This document shows, in pieces, positions 41,461 through 52,151 of a stretch of 60,784 nucleotides of DNA (positions are counted from its first letter, which is position 1; each line of letters opens with the position of its first letter). Both the position numbers and the translations under genes were made by a program. The DNA is from Acidobacteriota bacterium (GTDB taxonomy: Bacteria; Acidobacteriota; Terriglobia; Terriglobales; Acidobacteriaceae), in NCBI GenBank assembly GCA_021781495.1, contig JAJXWS010000007.1, forward strand, positions 1-60,784. Direction: 5' to 3'. Below the pieces are notes generated by a model. It worked only from the letters and a program-made list of their open reading frames with translations. It ran no database searches and was not told where the DNA came from.

Positions 41461-41546
41461 CCGGCCCGGCGCCGCAGTTTCAGACTCTGGGCGGGGGCTC
41501 AGGCGTATCCGGCCGTTTCCCGCGGCCGTTCGGAGATCGGTAATCC

Positions 41547-42647
41547 GTGGTAGAAGCTCGCAAGCCAGCCCCGCTTAAAGCGCTCACAGGACTGCGCAGC
41601 TTTGCGGCCGTCAATATCGTCTTCTTTCACTTTTCTGATCCCAGGTGGTTCGGCTGGTTTGCGCCCATCATCAATGCAGGCTACGCCTCCGTCAGCTACT
41701 TCATCCTGCTCTCAGGCTTCGTGCTGGGCTACAACTACAACGCCCGCGCCCGCGCCGGCCAGCTGGACCTGGTGCGCTTCTACAAGGCCCGCTTCACGCG
41801 CCTGTACCCCATCTATTTCCTCAGCCTGCTCCTTGCCTGGCGCATGGTGGCCAGGGAGTACGCCGCGCACACCCACGCCATGTTCTGGACCGGCATGGTG
41901 CTCACGCCGCTCATGCTGCAGGGCTGGATACCGGAGATTGCCACCTTCCTCAACACGCCTGCCTGGACCATGTCCGCCGAAGCCTCCTTCTACGCCGTCT
42001 TCCCCTGGATGGCGCGCTGGAAGAAGCCGGCCAGCATTCGCCGCCACGTCTGGAAGCTCTTCGGCGTCTGGATGCTCGGGCTGATCCCCGGCACGCTGTA
42101 CATCCTCTTCAATCCTGACGGCATCGGTCATCCCGACCGCTGGAGCTGGGGACCGTGGCTGCAGGCGCTCAAATACACGCCCCTGCCGCATCTGGCCAGC
42201 TTTGTCTTCGGCGTCCTGCTGGCTGAGCTGGACGAGGTCTTGCCCCGCTCGGGCCGCTTTCGGCTCATTCTCGGAGTCTTCGGCTTCACCGTCACCTTCG
42301 GCCTTCTCTCGCTTGGCGCAGCGGTTCCGTATGCCCTGCTGCACGACGGCCTGCTGATGCCGCTCTTCGGCTGCATCGTGCTCGGCCTGGCGGGCAACAA
42401 TCCGCTGGCCTATGCCCTCGGCGCACGCCCGCTGGTCTTTGTCGGAGAAGCCAGCTACTGCCTCTATCTGCTTCACTTCAACATGTGGAACCTGATTCAC
42501 GAGACGCACGTGCTCAACAAGCTGGGCCTCAGCCGCTTCGATCCGTGGCTCAGTTACGCGCTGCTGATTGTCATGGCACTCTTTGCCCTGCACTTTGTTG
42601 AGAAGCCGGCCCAGCGCCAGCTCCGCAAGTGGATGTCAGCCGCCTAA
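41547..42647 (+). CDS. Membrane acyltransferase (acyltransferase-3 family)
   Basis: A 366-residue integral membrane protein of the OafA/YrhL acyltransferase-3 family, which O-acetylates lipopolysaccharide, exopolysaccharide or other surface sugars. About ten hydrophobic segments are visible. The N-terminal LTGLRSFAAVNIVFFHFSDP carries the conserved Arg and the catalytic histidine in FFHF, and RFYKARFTRLYPIYFLSL is the next family block. Start is GTG 41547 with GGAG about 12 bases upstream. It follows pyrH by 86 bases, which may reflect read-through rather than a functional link. Confidence 0.88.
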   Translation: MVEARKPAPLKALTGLRSFAAVNIVFFHFSDPRWFGWFAPIINAGYASVSYFILLSGFVLGYNYNARARAGQLDLVRFYKARFTRLYPIYFLSLLLAWRMVAREYAAHTHAMFWTGMVLTPLMLQGWIPEIATFLNTPAWTMSAEASFYAVFPWMARWKKPASIRRHVWKLFGVWMLGLIPGTLYILFNPDGIGHPDRWSWGPWLQALKYTPLPHLASFVFGVLLAELDEVLPRSGRFRLILGVFGFTVTFGLLSLGAAVPYALLHDGLLMPLFGCIVLGLAGNNPLAYALGARPLVFVGEASYCLYLLHFNMWNLIHETHVLNKLGLSRFDPWLSYALLIVMALFALHFVEKPAQRQLRKWMSAA

Positions 42648-42821
42648 GCTAAACGTGCGGTTGCCGCCCGCCCGGCAGGCGCGTTCCAGCCGGTGCAGGG
42701 AAGCGGCGTCCTGCCGCGCATTGTGCCTCTCGCCAGCTGGAGCCAGAGCCGCAGGACAGTGCCCGGCATGGCCCTGCAGCGATAAGGCAGCCGCGCCAGC
42801 GCACACGGCATCAGCGCAGCA
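42648..42821. other. Short gap between acyltransferase gene and terminator
   Basis: GC-rich, no open frame with support and no further signal beyond the terminator that follows. Confidence 0.5.
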
Positions 42822-42855
42822 AAAAGCCCAGCCGCTCGGCTGGGCTTTTCGGTTT
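42822..42855. terminator. Bidirectional terminator
   Basis: Perfect 12-base stem AAAAGCCCAGCC/GGCTGGGCTTTT (42822-42833 with 42838-42849), tetraloop GCTC, between convergent genes. Confidence 0.92.
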
Positions 42856-42870
42856 TGCCGGGTCGCCGTC

Positions 42871-44088
42871 TTACGGGGTGACCGACTGCAGTGAGTGGTT
42901 GCCGTGCGGCACCATGACCAGCGCCGTCGGCTGGAAGCCCGTCGGGTACGGCGTGGACTGCGTCGCCTTGATCGTGCCCGTGTTGGGATCCAGCTGGAAG
43001 CCGGAGATGGAGTTGCCCAGGAAGTTCGCCGTGTACACAAAGCGGCCCAGCGCCGGGTCAATGGCCAGATTCACCGGCTGCGTGTCCGTCGAACTCCCCG
43101 AGCTGCCCGTTGCGTTCACTGCGGACGCGGGTGTGCCCGTGGCCAGGTCAATCACGTAGGCGGAAACCGACGAATCCAGTTCGTTGGAGACGTACATGTA
43201 CTTGCCGCGAGGATCAATGGCCACCGAGGTCGGCTGGTTGCCCGTCTTGAAGGGGCCGTTGATCAGGAAGCTCAGGATGCTGCCCGACTGAATGCCGAAG
43301 CCAACCAGTTGGTTTGAGGCAAAGTCGGTTACATACACAAACCGGTTGGTCGGGTCAGAGGCCACTGCGCTCGGCTTCACGCCAGCCTTGTAGGGGCTGG
43401 CCACCGTCGGCGTCAGTGATCCGCCCGAGCCTACCACGTAGCCGAACAGCCAGCCCGGATTCGCGTTGCTCGTGGTCGTGCCGCCCGGGTTGTATGCCGA
43501 CTGGTCATACGCCGTCACGTAGGCAGCGTTGTTGTTCGCCAGCACTGTGATGCCCGTGGGAACCAGCGTGTCGTTCGGATAAGCCGGCAGGGTCAGGGTC
43601 TGCTGCGCCGTAATGGCGCCAATCGCGCCCGTGGACGTCGAAAGCGCGTACTCCGTCAGCGTGGCTGTCGTGGTGCCGGAGACGACGTACAGGTACGTTC
43701 CCGCCGCGTTTACCGCCAGCGCTACCGGAGAGGTGCCCAGGCTTACGGAATCCTTCTTCGTCAGCTGGCCGGTGTATGCCACCTCAAAGTGCACCACGCT
43801 GCCGTCTGTGTGGTTGGCCACGTAGAGGCTGTTGTACGTGGGAGAAACCGCCAGGGCCACCGGATTGACGCCACCGGAAGAGACCGGCGCACCGGCCGTG
43901 CGCAGCGCGCCAGACTGGGAATCGACCGCGTACGTCTGAATCTGTCCGTCGCTCGAGGTTCCCGAACCGGCGGAATTGGCGACAAACAGATAGTCGATGG
44001 TGACAAGCTGGCAGGCGGTCAAAAGGGTGGCCACTAGAAGGCCGATCGAAGAGACCAGAAAGAGCTGGCTCAATTTGCTGAACTTCAT
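42871..44088 (-). CDS. Lipoprotein beta-propeller, lactonase-like (copy 1)
   Basis: A 405-residue lipoprotein: signal peptide with lipobox LLTAC (Cys about residue 26), then a seven-bladed propeller of the lactonase/YVTN type. Blade motifs recur: YLFVANSAG, LYVANHTDGSV, YLYVVSG, FVYVTDFASN, YMYVSNELDS, FVYTANFLGNSISGFQLDPNTG. This fold includes 6-phosphogluconolactonase, but no lactonase residues could be assigned and an envelope-attached member is probably a binding protein. Start ATG follows AAGGA. It is the most distal of three tandem paralogues on the minus strand. Confidence 0.82.
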   Translation of the reverse strand: MKFSKLSQLFLVSSIGLLVATLLTACQLVTIDYLFVANSAGSGTSSDGQIQTYAVDSQSGALRTAGAPVSSGGVNPVALAVSPTYNSLYVANHTDGSVVHFEVAYTGQLTKKDSVSLGTSPVALAVNAAGTYLYVVSGTTTATLTEYALSTSTGAIGAITAQQTLTLPAYPNDTLVPTGITVLANNNAAYVTAYDQSAYNPGGTTTSNANPGWLFGYVVGSGGSLTPTVASPYKAGVKPSAVASDPTNRFVYVTDFASNQLVGFGIQSGSILSFLINGPFKTGNQPTSVAIDPRGKYMYVSNELDSSVSAYVIDLATGTPASAVNATGSSGSSTDTQPVNLAIDPALGRFVYTANFLGNSISGFQLDPNTGTIKATQSTPYPTGFQPTALVMVPHGNHSLQSVTP

Positions 44089-44263
44089 GCGCTTCCTTCG
44101 TCGTGGGCCTTGGATGTGTAGCCCAAAAGAGAACGTGTTTTAGGTTGCCCCGTATGTATTGTAAAAGCCCTGTACGGGGTGTTGCTACCGTTGCCCGGCG
44201 CGGGCCGGGACTCAACTGCTCAAACCGTGTGCAGCCAGTCCAAACTCGCAGACTGGCCGCAAG

Positions 44264-45472
44264 TTACTTCTTCGTGCCGCCGTGCGGAATGGCCGCCACC
44301 GAGGTCGGCTGGGCATTCGCCTTGAAGGGCGAGGTCTGCGAGATCAGCAGTGTCCCGTTCGTCGCACTCAGCTGGAAGCCGGAAACCGTGTCACCCAGAA
44401 AATTCGCCGTGTACAGATACTGGTTCAGCTTGGGGTCGATGCCGAGCGCCACCGGCTGCGTTCCCGTGGCGTAGGTGCCCAGCAGGCTCAGCGTGCCGTT
44501 GTTCACCGAGTACGCGGTTACGTTGGAGTCCTGCGAGTTGGCCACGTAGGCAAACGCGCCCGTGGCGTCCAGCACGATTGCCATCGGCTGGTTGCCCGCC
44601 GGGAACGGGCTGCCGCCCACCGGGGTCAGCATGCCGGAGTTGATGGAGTACGCAAGCACATGGGCCTTGGCATAGTCCGTCACATACAGGTGCGTTCCGC
44701 TGGGGTCGCTCACCACCGCCGAGGGCTGCGTTCCGGCCGCGAAGGGCACGCCGCCATTCAGCGCCGTCAGCGTTCCGTCGGAGTTCACGGCAAAGCCGAA
44801 GATGTAGCCGCCGCTGGTGGTCGTGTCATACGCGGTCACGTAGAGATACGCGCCCGAGGCCGCGGTCGTGATCGCCGTCGGCGTCATCACGTGCGTCGGA
44901 TTGCTGGGCAGGATCAGCGGCCAGTAGTTGCCGCCCACGCCGCTGTCGGCCACCACCGGGCCCAGCGAGCCGTCCTTGTTGATCGGGTAAATCGCCAGCG
45001 AGCCGGAGCACGGCGCCGCGGTGGAGCACGTCGGCAGCGGCTGGTAGGTGTCCAGCACATACAGCCACGAGCCCTTCACCGTCATCGCGATAGGAAATAC
45101 GCCCGGCGTGTTCGTCGTGTTCTGCGGATACAGCTTGCCGTCGTTGCCGATCACAAACTGCACAATCGTGTTGTCGTCGCTGTTCACCACGTACAGGTTG
45201 TTGTTGTCCGGCGAGGTGGCCGAGGCAACCGGATTCCGCCCGCCCGAAGGGAACGGCGAGGCCGGAATCTGGCGCATGTGTCCCGACTCCTGGTTCACCT
45301 CAAAGACGTCGACCTCACCGTAGTCATTCGGGCCTGCCGCCTTGGCGCTGGTCACATACACAAAATCCGCGGTCAGCGAGTCACTAAACTGCGAGCACGC
45401 GGTTACAAGTCCGGACGCCAGAAGGCTGGCCGTGGCGGCCAGCAGTAGCTGGCCCTTTTTGTTCAACTTCAT
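44264..45472 (-). CDS. Lipoprotein beta-propeller, lactonase-like (copy 2)
   Basis: A 402-residue paralogue of the two neighbouring propellers: lipobox LVTAC (Cys about residue 26), YVTN-like blades (LYVVNSDDNTIVQF, YLYVTAYDTTTSGGYIFGF, HLYVTDYAKAHVLAYS, FAYVANSQDSNVTAYS, YLYTANFLGDTVSGFQLS). I start at ATG 45472, which aligns with the MKF starts of the other two copies and has AAAGA at the same distance; an ATG two codons earlier is possible. The upstream gap holds a short -10-like ACAAT element (45573-45577 on the complement), comparable to those before copies 1 and 3. Confidence 0.82.
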   Translation of the reverse strand: MKLNKKGQLLLAATASLLASGLVTACSQFSDSLTADFVYVTSAKAAGPNDYGEVDVFEVNQESGHMRQIPASPFPSGGRNPVASATSPDNNNLYVVNSDDNTIVQFVIGNDGKLYPQNTTNTPGVFPIAMTVKGSWLYVLDTYQPLPTCSTAAPCSGSLAIYPINKDGSLGPVVADSGVGGNYWPLILPSNPTHVMTPTAITTAASGAYLYVTAYDTTTSGGYIFGFAVNSDGTLTALNGGVPFAAGTQPSAVVSDPSGTHLYVTDYAKAHVLAYSINSGMLTPVGGSPFPAGNQPMAIVLDATGAFAYVANSQDSNVTAYSVNNGTLSLLGTYATGTQPVALGIDPKLNQYLYTANFLGDTVSGFQLSATNGTLLISQTSPFKANAQPTSVAAIPHGGTKK

Positions 45473-45608
45473 GCGCATCTTTCGTCAGTGGCCAGAACCG
45501 ATGGCCCAAAAACCGGTTGTGGATTCGAACCGCGCATGCCCGGGTGCTCAGGGCACTTGCGGTCCGGCCGCTATTGTCTTCAGGGAAGCTGCCGCTTCCG
45601 GAACCTAA

Positions 45609-45639
45609 GGCAGGGACCGCCATGCGGCAAGTCCCTGCC
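45609..45639. terminator. Hairpin after propeller copy 3
   Basis: Perfect 9-base stem GGCAGGGAC/GTCCCTGCC (45609-45617 with 45631-45639), 27 bases past the stop of the 45666 gene, without a T-run. Confidence 0.5.
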
Positions 45640-45665
45640 CCTGCAACAGAACAACGAATCGCGCG

Positions 45666-46988
45666 CTAGCTCGTACGTCCGGTCACCACGCACCAGGCCG
45701 CCGGTCCATTCAGCGGATAGTTGCGGTTGGCCGTACCAGGCAGGTTGTTCAGCACGCCTGAGTTCTGGTCGATCACGCGTCCGGTCACCGTCGAATCGTT
45801 GAAGTTGGCCGTGTAGATGAACTGGTTCGAGGGATCCTCCAGCATGCACTGCGGTCCCGCGCCGCTGCCAAACGGGCTGCCGGGAAGCGTGGTCAGCTGG
45901 TGGGTCGCCGGATCAATCACATAGCCCGCGATGCCGCTCTGCGTGTTGTTCTTGTCCTGGTTGTTACCCTGGTTGGCCACGTACACCCACTTGCCCTTGT
46001 TCTCCACCAGCAGAACGATCGGATTCGACAGGGATGAAGCACCCGGAACCGCGCCGCCCGTCTGCGACTGCAGAGCGCCGTTGCTGCCGATCGTGAAGGG
46101 CAGAATCTGGCTCGGCGAGGTCACGTTGTTCACCGTGATCGGGTCGTTCGTGAGCACGTACACATAGCCGCCGCCGCTCATAATCGCGGTTGCCTGCGCG
46201 ATGTTCAGCGGCTGCGTGCTGTTCTGGTTCACCGTCAGCTGGCCGTTCGCCGCGTTGTACGTGTACGGGAAGGCCTCGTCGCCGGTCGCGGGCGTTCCGC
46301 TTACCGTCAGGATGTAGCCCGAAACCAGGTTGAAGTCGATGGGGTTTGCCGGAACCGGGAAGTACGACAGCGCCGTACCGCTGGCCGAGGTCACCTGGGC
46401 ATTCACCACCAGTGACAACCGGCCCGTGTTCTGGTCAACCTTGAACGCCGTGATGTCGCCGCAGGACGTCGCGTTCGGTCCCAGCGCCAGCGAGCAGGAC
46501 GCGTTCGACGGCGAGTCGTGGTCCAGCACATAGATAAAGTTGCCCGAGGCGTCTCCGATCATCCGGAACGGGTTGATGCCCTGGGTGTAGAACGTCTGCT
46601 GAGGCGCCAGCACGCCGTTGCCGCCAATCGAAAACTGCGTGATGTTGGCGTTCTGGCAGGGGTCTGCCGTGGTGCAGGTCGAGCCACCCGACGAATTGAC
46701 GCCCTGGTTCAGCACATACAGAAATCGACCGCCCGTAAGCATCACCGCGCGGCCCGGGTTCGCCCCGCCCGACGAGATGGGCAGACCGTTTATGGGCAGC
46801 AGCTCGCCCTTGTTGTGGTCAATCTTGAATCCGCTGATGATGCCGTTACCGGAGGATTGGGCAGTCGCCGTTCCTGTCACATACAAATAACCGACGGAGT
46901 AACTCTGGACGCAAGACGTAATTCCGAGGACCACGCCGGCAGAAAGGGCGCTCATCAGAAGAGTCTTGCCGAATTTCGTGAACTTCAT
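45666..46988 (-). CDS. Lipoprotein beta-propeller, lactonase-like (copy 3)
   Basis: A 440-residue paralogue and the most upstream of the three. Lipobox GITSC (Cys about residue 26) and propeller blades (YLYVTGTATAQSSGNGIISGF, FLYVLNQGVNSSGG, FIYVLDHDSPSN, YVYVLTNDPI, WVYVANQGNNQ, FIYTANFNDSTVTGRVID). Longer loops than the other copies, with extra cysteines in the blade near residues 115-170 (TCTTADPCQN, CSLALGPNATSCGD) that could form disulfides outside the cytoplasm. The leader carries TACAAT (complement of 47072-47077), 84 bases before the start. Confidence 0.82.
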   Translation of the reverse strand: MKFTKFGKTLLMSALSAGVVLGITSCVQSYSVGYLYVTGTATAQSSGNGIISGFKIDHNKGELLPINGLPISSGGANPGRAVMLTGGRFLYVLNQGVNSSGGSTCTTADPCQNANITQFSIGGNGVLAPQQTFYTQGINPFRMIGDASGNFIYVLDHDSPSNASCSLALGPNATSCGDITAFKVDQNTGRLSLVVNAQVTSASGTALSYFPVPANPIDFNLVSGYILTVSGTPATGDEAFPYTYNAANGQLTVNQNSTQPLNIAQATAIMSGGGYVYVLTNDPITVNNVTSPSQILPFTIGSNGALQSQTGGAVPGASSLSNPIVLLVENKGKWVYVANQGNNQDKNNTQSGIAGYVIDPATHQLTTLPGSPFGSGAGPQCMLEDPSNQFIYTANFNDSTVTGRVIDQNSGVLNNLPGTANRNYPLNGPAAWCVVTGRTS

Positions 46989-47379
46989 GCGATTCCTTCA
47001 TCCTGGTCCGGCGTGCGCCGCCAAGTTTGCTAATTCCGCAGCAGAGCTGGGTTGGGTTGGGTCCCTGATGCATTGTAAAAGGCAAGGGCGTCTTATGCCT
47101 AGTTTCCGCCCCAAACGCTGGAAAATACCGCTTTTTCTTCCGTCCCGATTTCGGTTCGGTGGGCTCAAATCGCCCTTCCTCGCGTCCCGGCAGGACAAAC
47201 CGGCAATACAAATTGAAATACGTTTAGCTCTTGGACCGTACAGGCCCCGGAAAGTCATCGTACATCGCCGCCCGTTCCGTGGCGCTGAAGCGCCAGGTCA
47301 GCTGCAGGCCCGCAGACAGCCGAGGCCGCGGCAGGGTTTCTCCGCGGCCTCGGGAGCGTGTCTGTCGGTTGTCTTGCGT
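46989..47379. promoter_or_regulatory. Promoter region of propeller copy 3 and 3' end of M13 gene
   Basis: A 391-base gap between two minus-strand genes. It has a -10-like TTTTACAAT (complement of 47072-47080), and the same TTTTACAAT word lies upstream of copy 1 (44158-44166). A perfect 12-base stem CCGAGGCCGCGG/CCGCGGCCTCGG (47320-47331 with 47342-47353) lies 27 bases after the M13 stop and is its likely terminator. No gene is supported. Confidence 0.5.
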
Positions 47380-49464
47380 CTACCAAACCCGGCAGGAGTT
47401 GACAGGATACATGGGCTGCCCCTTCTTGCAGCCAAAGGCTTTGCCGAACTCGTCAAAGTTCTGCACCGTGCCGTTCACGCGCCACCGGCCCGGAGAGTGC
47501 GGGTCCACCAGCGCCGACTGCCGCGCCGACTGCTCCGTCTGGTTCTGGCACCACACCTGCGCAAAGCCGATGAAGTAGCGCTGTGCCTCGGTGTAGCCGT
47601 CGATCTTCTCGTCAATCGACTTGCCTTCGGCCGCCAGCGTGTCCAGCAGTGCCTGGTAGGCGATGCGCAGGCCGCCGTTGTCGGCCGTGTTTTCGCCCAG
47701 CGTCAGCTTGCCGTTCAGCATCTGCGCCGCAGCGCCGTCGTGCGCCGGGGCTGCTTCAAAGCCGTCGTACTCCTTCACCTCGCAGTCGGTCCGCTCGGTA
47801 AAGGCCTTGCGGTCGGCCGGAGTCTGCCACTCGCGCAGGTTGCCCTTGCCGTCGTACTGCGAGCCCTCGTCGTCAAACCCGTGCGTAATCTCGTGGCCAA
47901 TCACCACGCCGATGCCGCCAAAGTTCACCGCCGGGTCAATGGTGAAGTCAAAGAACGGAGGCTGCAGAATGCCGGCCGGGAAGTTGATGTCGTTCATTGA
48001 CGGGTTGTAGTAGGCATTCACCGTGGGCGGTGTCATGTCCCACTCCTTCTCGTCCACCGGCTTGCCCAGGTGGCTCAGATCCCAGTTGCGCGCAAACACC
48101 GCTGCCCTCTGCATGTTGCCCAGCGCGTCGGCCCGGTTCACCTTCAGCGCGGAGTAGTCCCGCCACTTCTCCGGGTATCCGATCTTGTTGCGCACCATGG
48201 CCAGCTTTTCCGCGGCGGCCTTCTTCGTGGCTTCGCTCATCCAGGGCAGTGTCTTGATGTCCTCGCCCAGCGCCGTTTCCAGCGCGGCCACCAGCTTGTC
48301 CATGCTTGCCTTGGCCGCAGGCGGGAAGTTCTGCTTCACCCAGTCCTGGCCCACGGCCTCGCCCAGAAAGCGATCCGTCGCCACGGTGCACTCTTTCCAG
48401 CGCGGCATGGGCTCCTTCTGCCCGGCAAGCGTCTTGCCGAAGAAGGCGAAGTTTTCGTCGTAAAAGGCCTTGGGCAGGTCCGTCGCGGAGCCGTGAATTA
48501 CGTGCCAGCGCAGGTAGGCCTTCCACGCGCTCACCGGCTCGGTCTTGATCAGCTCGTTCACGGCCTTGAAGTAGTTCGGCGTGGCCACGTTCAGTGTGTC
48601 AAAGTGGCCCACCTTCACGTCTTTGAAGTACACCGCGTAGTCAAAGTCCGGCGTCAGCTTCTGCAGGTCGGCAACTGTGTAGATGTGGTAGCGGTTCTCC
48701 GGCGTGCGCATGTCCGTGCGACTGGTGGAGGCCTTGGCCAGCGCTGTTTCCATCCGCATCACGGCCTCGGCATCTTTCGCCGCCTGCTCCGGAGTCTCGC
48801 CCGCCAGCGTGAACATCTTCGTCACGTGCGCCACATACTCCTTGCGGATGGTCTGGAAGCGCGCGCTGTCCACGATGTAGTAGTCACGATCCGGCAGCGA
48901 CAGGCCCGCCTGGTAGATGCCGGCAATCTGCTTGGAGGAGTCCTTCGTGTCCTGCTCCACCCCAAAGTGAAACAGTGGCGCCGGGTCGCCCTGCGCCGCC
49001 AGCCCGCCCACCAGGGCGGCCAGCTTGTTCTTGTCCTTCAGCGCGGCAATCTGGTCCAGAGCCGGTTGCAGCGGCTTCAGGCCTTCCTGATTGATGAGCG
49101 CCGTGTTCATGCAGGAGGAGTAAAAGTCTCCGTACTGCTTCTCCAGCGGAGTCTTCGGGTCCTTCGCGGCGGAGTCCAGCTCCTGCCACAGCAGGTAGCG
49201 GTTCCGCTCCGCCAGCAGGCTGAAGGAGCGCGCCCAGCGCACCTGGTCGCCGGGAATCGGATTGTTCTTGACCCAGTTGCCGCAGGCGTACTGGTAGAAA
49301 TCTGTGCAGGGGTCCGCGGTCTTGTCGATGGCGGACTGGTCAAAGCTCTTGATGGCTGCGGGAGGAGCAGGTTTGGAATCGTCCACCGGGCTTGCTGTGG
49401 GCGTTTGCGCCATTGCGGCTCCGGGAGCCAGCACAAGAAGGATGGCAAGGCGAGAAAAGTTCAT
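47380..49464 (-). CDS. Secreted M13-family zinc metallopeptidase
   Basis: A 694-residue neprilysin/PepO-type endopeptidase. Signal peptide about 1-20 (APGAAMAQ); M13 N-terminal helical domain about 45-440 ([22 protein letters not shown] is the typical opening); catalytic domain with the zinc motif HEITH at 524-528, the third ligand E591 in [28 protein letters not shown] as substrate-binding strand, and the C-terminal CRVW, the usual family end. ATG 49464 has AGAGGA just upstream; the long open frame beyond it runs antisense to the guaA leader and is not part of the protein. Role: degradation of small exported peptides. Confidence 0.93.
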   Translation of the reverse strand: MNFSRLAILLVLAPGAAMAQTPTASPVDDSKPAPPAAIKSFDQSAIDKTADPCTDFYQYACGNWVKNNPIPGDQVRWARSFSLLAERNRYLLWQELDSAAKDPKTPLEKQYGDFYSSCMNTALINQEGLKPLQPALDQIAALKDKNKLAALVGGLAAQGDPAPLFHFGVEQDTKDSSKQIAGIYQAGLSLPDRDYYIVDSARFQTIRKEYVAHVTKMFTLAGETPEQAAKDAEAVMRMETALAKASTSRTDMRTPENRYHIYTVADLQKLTPDFDYAVYFKDVKVGHFDTLNVATPNYFKAVNELIKTEPVSAWKAYLRWHVIHGSATDLPKAFYDENFAFFGKTLAGQKEPMPRWKECTVATDRFLGEAVGQDWVKQNFPPAAKASMDKLVAALETALGEDIKTLPWMSEATKKAAAEKLAMVRNKIGYPEKWRDYSALKVNRADALGNMQRAAVFARNWDLSHLGKPVDEKEWDMTPPTVNAYYNPSMNDINFPAGILQPPFFDFTIDPAVNFGGIGVVIGHEITHGFDDEGSQYDGKGNLREWQTPADRKAFTERTDCEVKEYDGFEAAPAHDGAAAQMLNGKLTLGENTADNGGLRIAYQALLDTLAAEGKSIDEKIDGYTEAQRYFIGFAQVWCQNQTEQSARQSALVDPHSPGRWRVNGTVQNFDEFGKAFGCKKGQPMYPVNSCRVW

Positions 49465-49774
49465 CGAATGTCCTCTTGGCACACGGTCCACCTGCCGGGC
49501 CCATCGGCTGTGTAAGCAAGTGGTGGATGGCCCGCAAGGAACCTTCAGCAGCGCTGTGTGGCACAGGCCGCGTTCCAAAAAGCCTATCATGCGCAACCCA
49601 TTGCGCCAACGCGCCTTGTGCGTCGCATTGCAAAACAAACGCCGCACCTGCGCCCAGGTGGCGGAACGCCGCTGTCCGCCCGCATGCATGGGCATCCGCC
49701 GGGTCTGGCTCCAGCCGCGCGAATCCACAGTGCGGGTTCTTTACAGCCCAGCCCGGCCCCTGCAACACTGGGGA
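49465..49774. promoter_or_regulatory. Divergent region M13 peptidase / guaA
   Basis: A 310-base gap holding the promoters of both genes. No strong -35/-10 pair or riboswitch is recognisable; open frames on both strands continue through it only because stop codons are rare in this GC-rich sequence. Confidence 0.4.
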
Positions 49775-51325
<1,551 letters not shown>

Positions 51326-51331
51326 CCGCTT

Positions 51332-51366
51332 CCGGGACTCGTGCCTTATCCAGCAGCAAGTCCCGG
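51332..51366. terminator. Hairpin between convergent guaA and DUF421 genes
   Basis: CCGGGACT (51332-51339) pairs with AGTCCCGG (51359-51366) across a 19-base loop; no T-run follows, so efficiency is uncertain. Confidence 0.4.
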
Positions 51367-51392
51367 CGGCAAGTCCCGAACAAGGACGGCCA

Positions 51393-51992
51393 TTACTCTT
51401 CCGCGGTCTGCGCGCGCAGCGCGGCCACTTCGCGTGTCAGCGCATCCAGCCGGTCCAGCACATCGGCGTGGCGCTTGTCCGCCGCCGAGGGATCAAACGG
51501 TTCCACGTAGAACGTGCCGTTCGGCTCCAGTTCGCACCGGTGCACCTGGTGCACGCCCTCAAATCCCTGCCGGTGAATCACGGCAATCAGCTCCTCGCGC
51601 GTCAGCGACTCGCGAGCCAGCGCCTTCTTGTCAATCTGCCCGTTGTGAATGAGAATCGCCGGCCGGCCCTCGAACAGGCGCGTCAGCCGCCTCGACCGGA
51701 ACAGCACCCGCACCACCAGCCAGTTGATCGCCAGCAGGCCAAGCGCTCCCACCACGCCGCCGGTTACGGAGTTGTCGTCGCCGATAATAGCGTTCTGCAC
51801 CGTGTTCGACAGCGACAGCAGCACCACCAGGTCAAACGGATTCAGCTGCGCCAGTTCGCGCTTGCCGAAGATCCGAAGCAGCACCACCAGCGCCAGGTAA
51901 ACGATGACCGGCCGCAGCAGCTTTTCCGCCAGCGGCAGCGGCAACAGGAACATGTGGTTCAAAATGGGTGAGCCAGACATGGAACCGAGCAT
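51393..51992 (-). CDS. DUF421/YetF-family membrane protein
   Basis: A 199-residue protein with three transmembrane segments in the first half (about 15-105), then a small cytoplasmic alpha/beta domain. The conserved blocks RIFGKRELAQLNPFDLVVLLSLSNTVQNAI and LTREELIAVIHRQGF with VHRCELEPNGTFYV identify the DUF421 (YetF/YcaP) family, whose function is unknown. GGAG lies just before ATG 51992. It stands alone between guaA and manA, convergent with guaA and divergent from manA. Confidence 0.88.
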   Translation of the reverse strand: MLGSMSGSPILNHMFLLPLPLAEKLLRPVIVYLALVVLLRIFGKRELAQLNPFDLVVLLSLSNTVQNAIIGDDNSVTGGVVGALGLLAINWLVVRVLFRSRRLTRLFEGRPAILIHNGQIDKKALARESLTREELIAVIHRQGFEGVHQVHRCELEPNGTFYVEPFDPSAADKRHADVLDRLDALTREVAALRAQTAEE

Positions 51993-52151
51993 ACGGCTCC
52001 GGCCGCTACATTTCCAGCGCTTCTTCCGCCGTGATAACGGTACCGGCTTTGATAGAGTGGGATTGCGGCCATGGAACCGTAGCAGCCCGGGCCCGCGTCC
52101 GGAGCGGCATCGCTGGTCCCCGTCGTATTCTCGTCCGCAGGAGTGCTCTGC

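Noticed and set aside
45490..45600. tRNA-like stretch: GGTTCGAATCC-type loop on the minus strand
   Set aside because: A T-loop-like sequence is present, but the flanking bases do not pair into a T-stem, and no anticodon arm or acceptor stem could be built.
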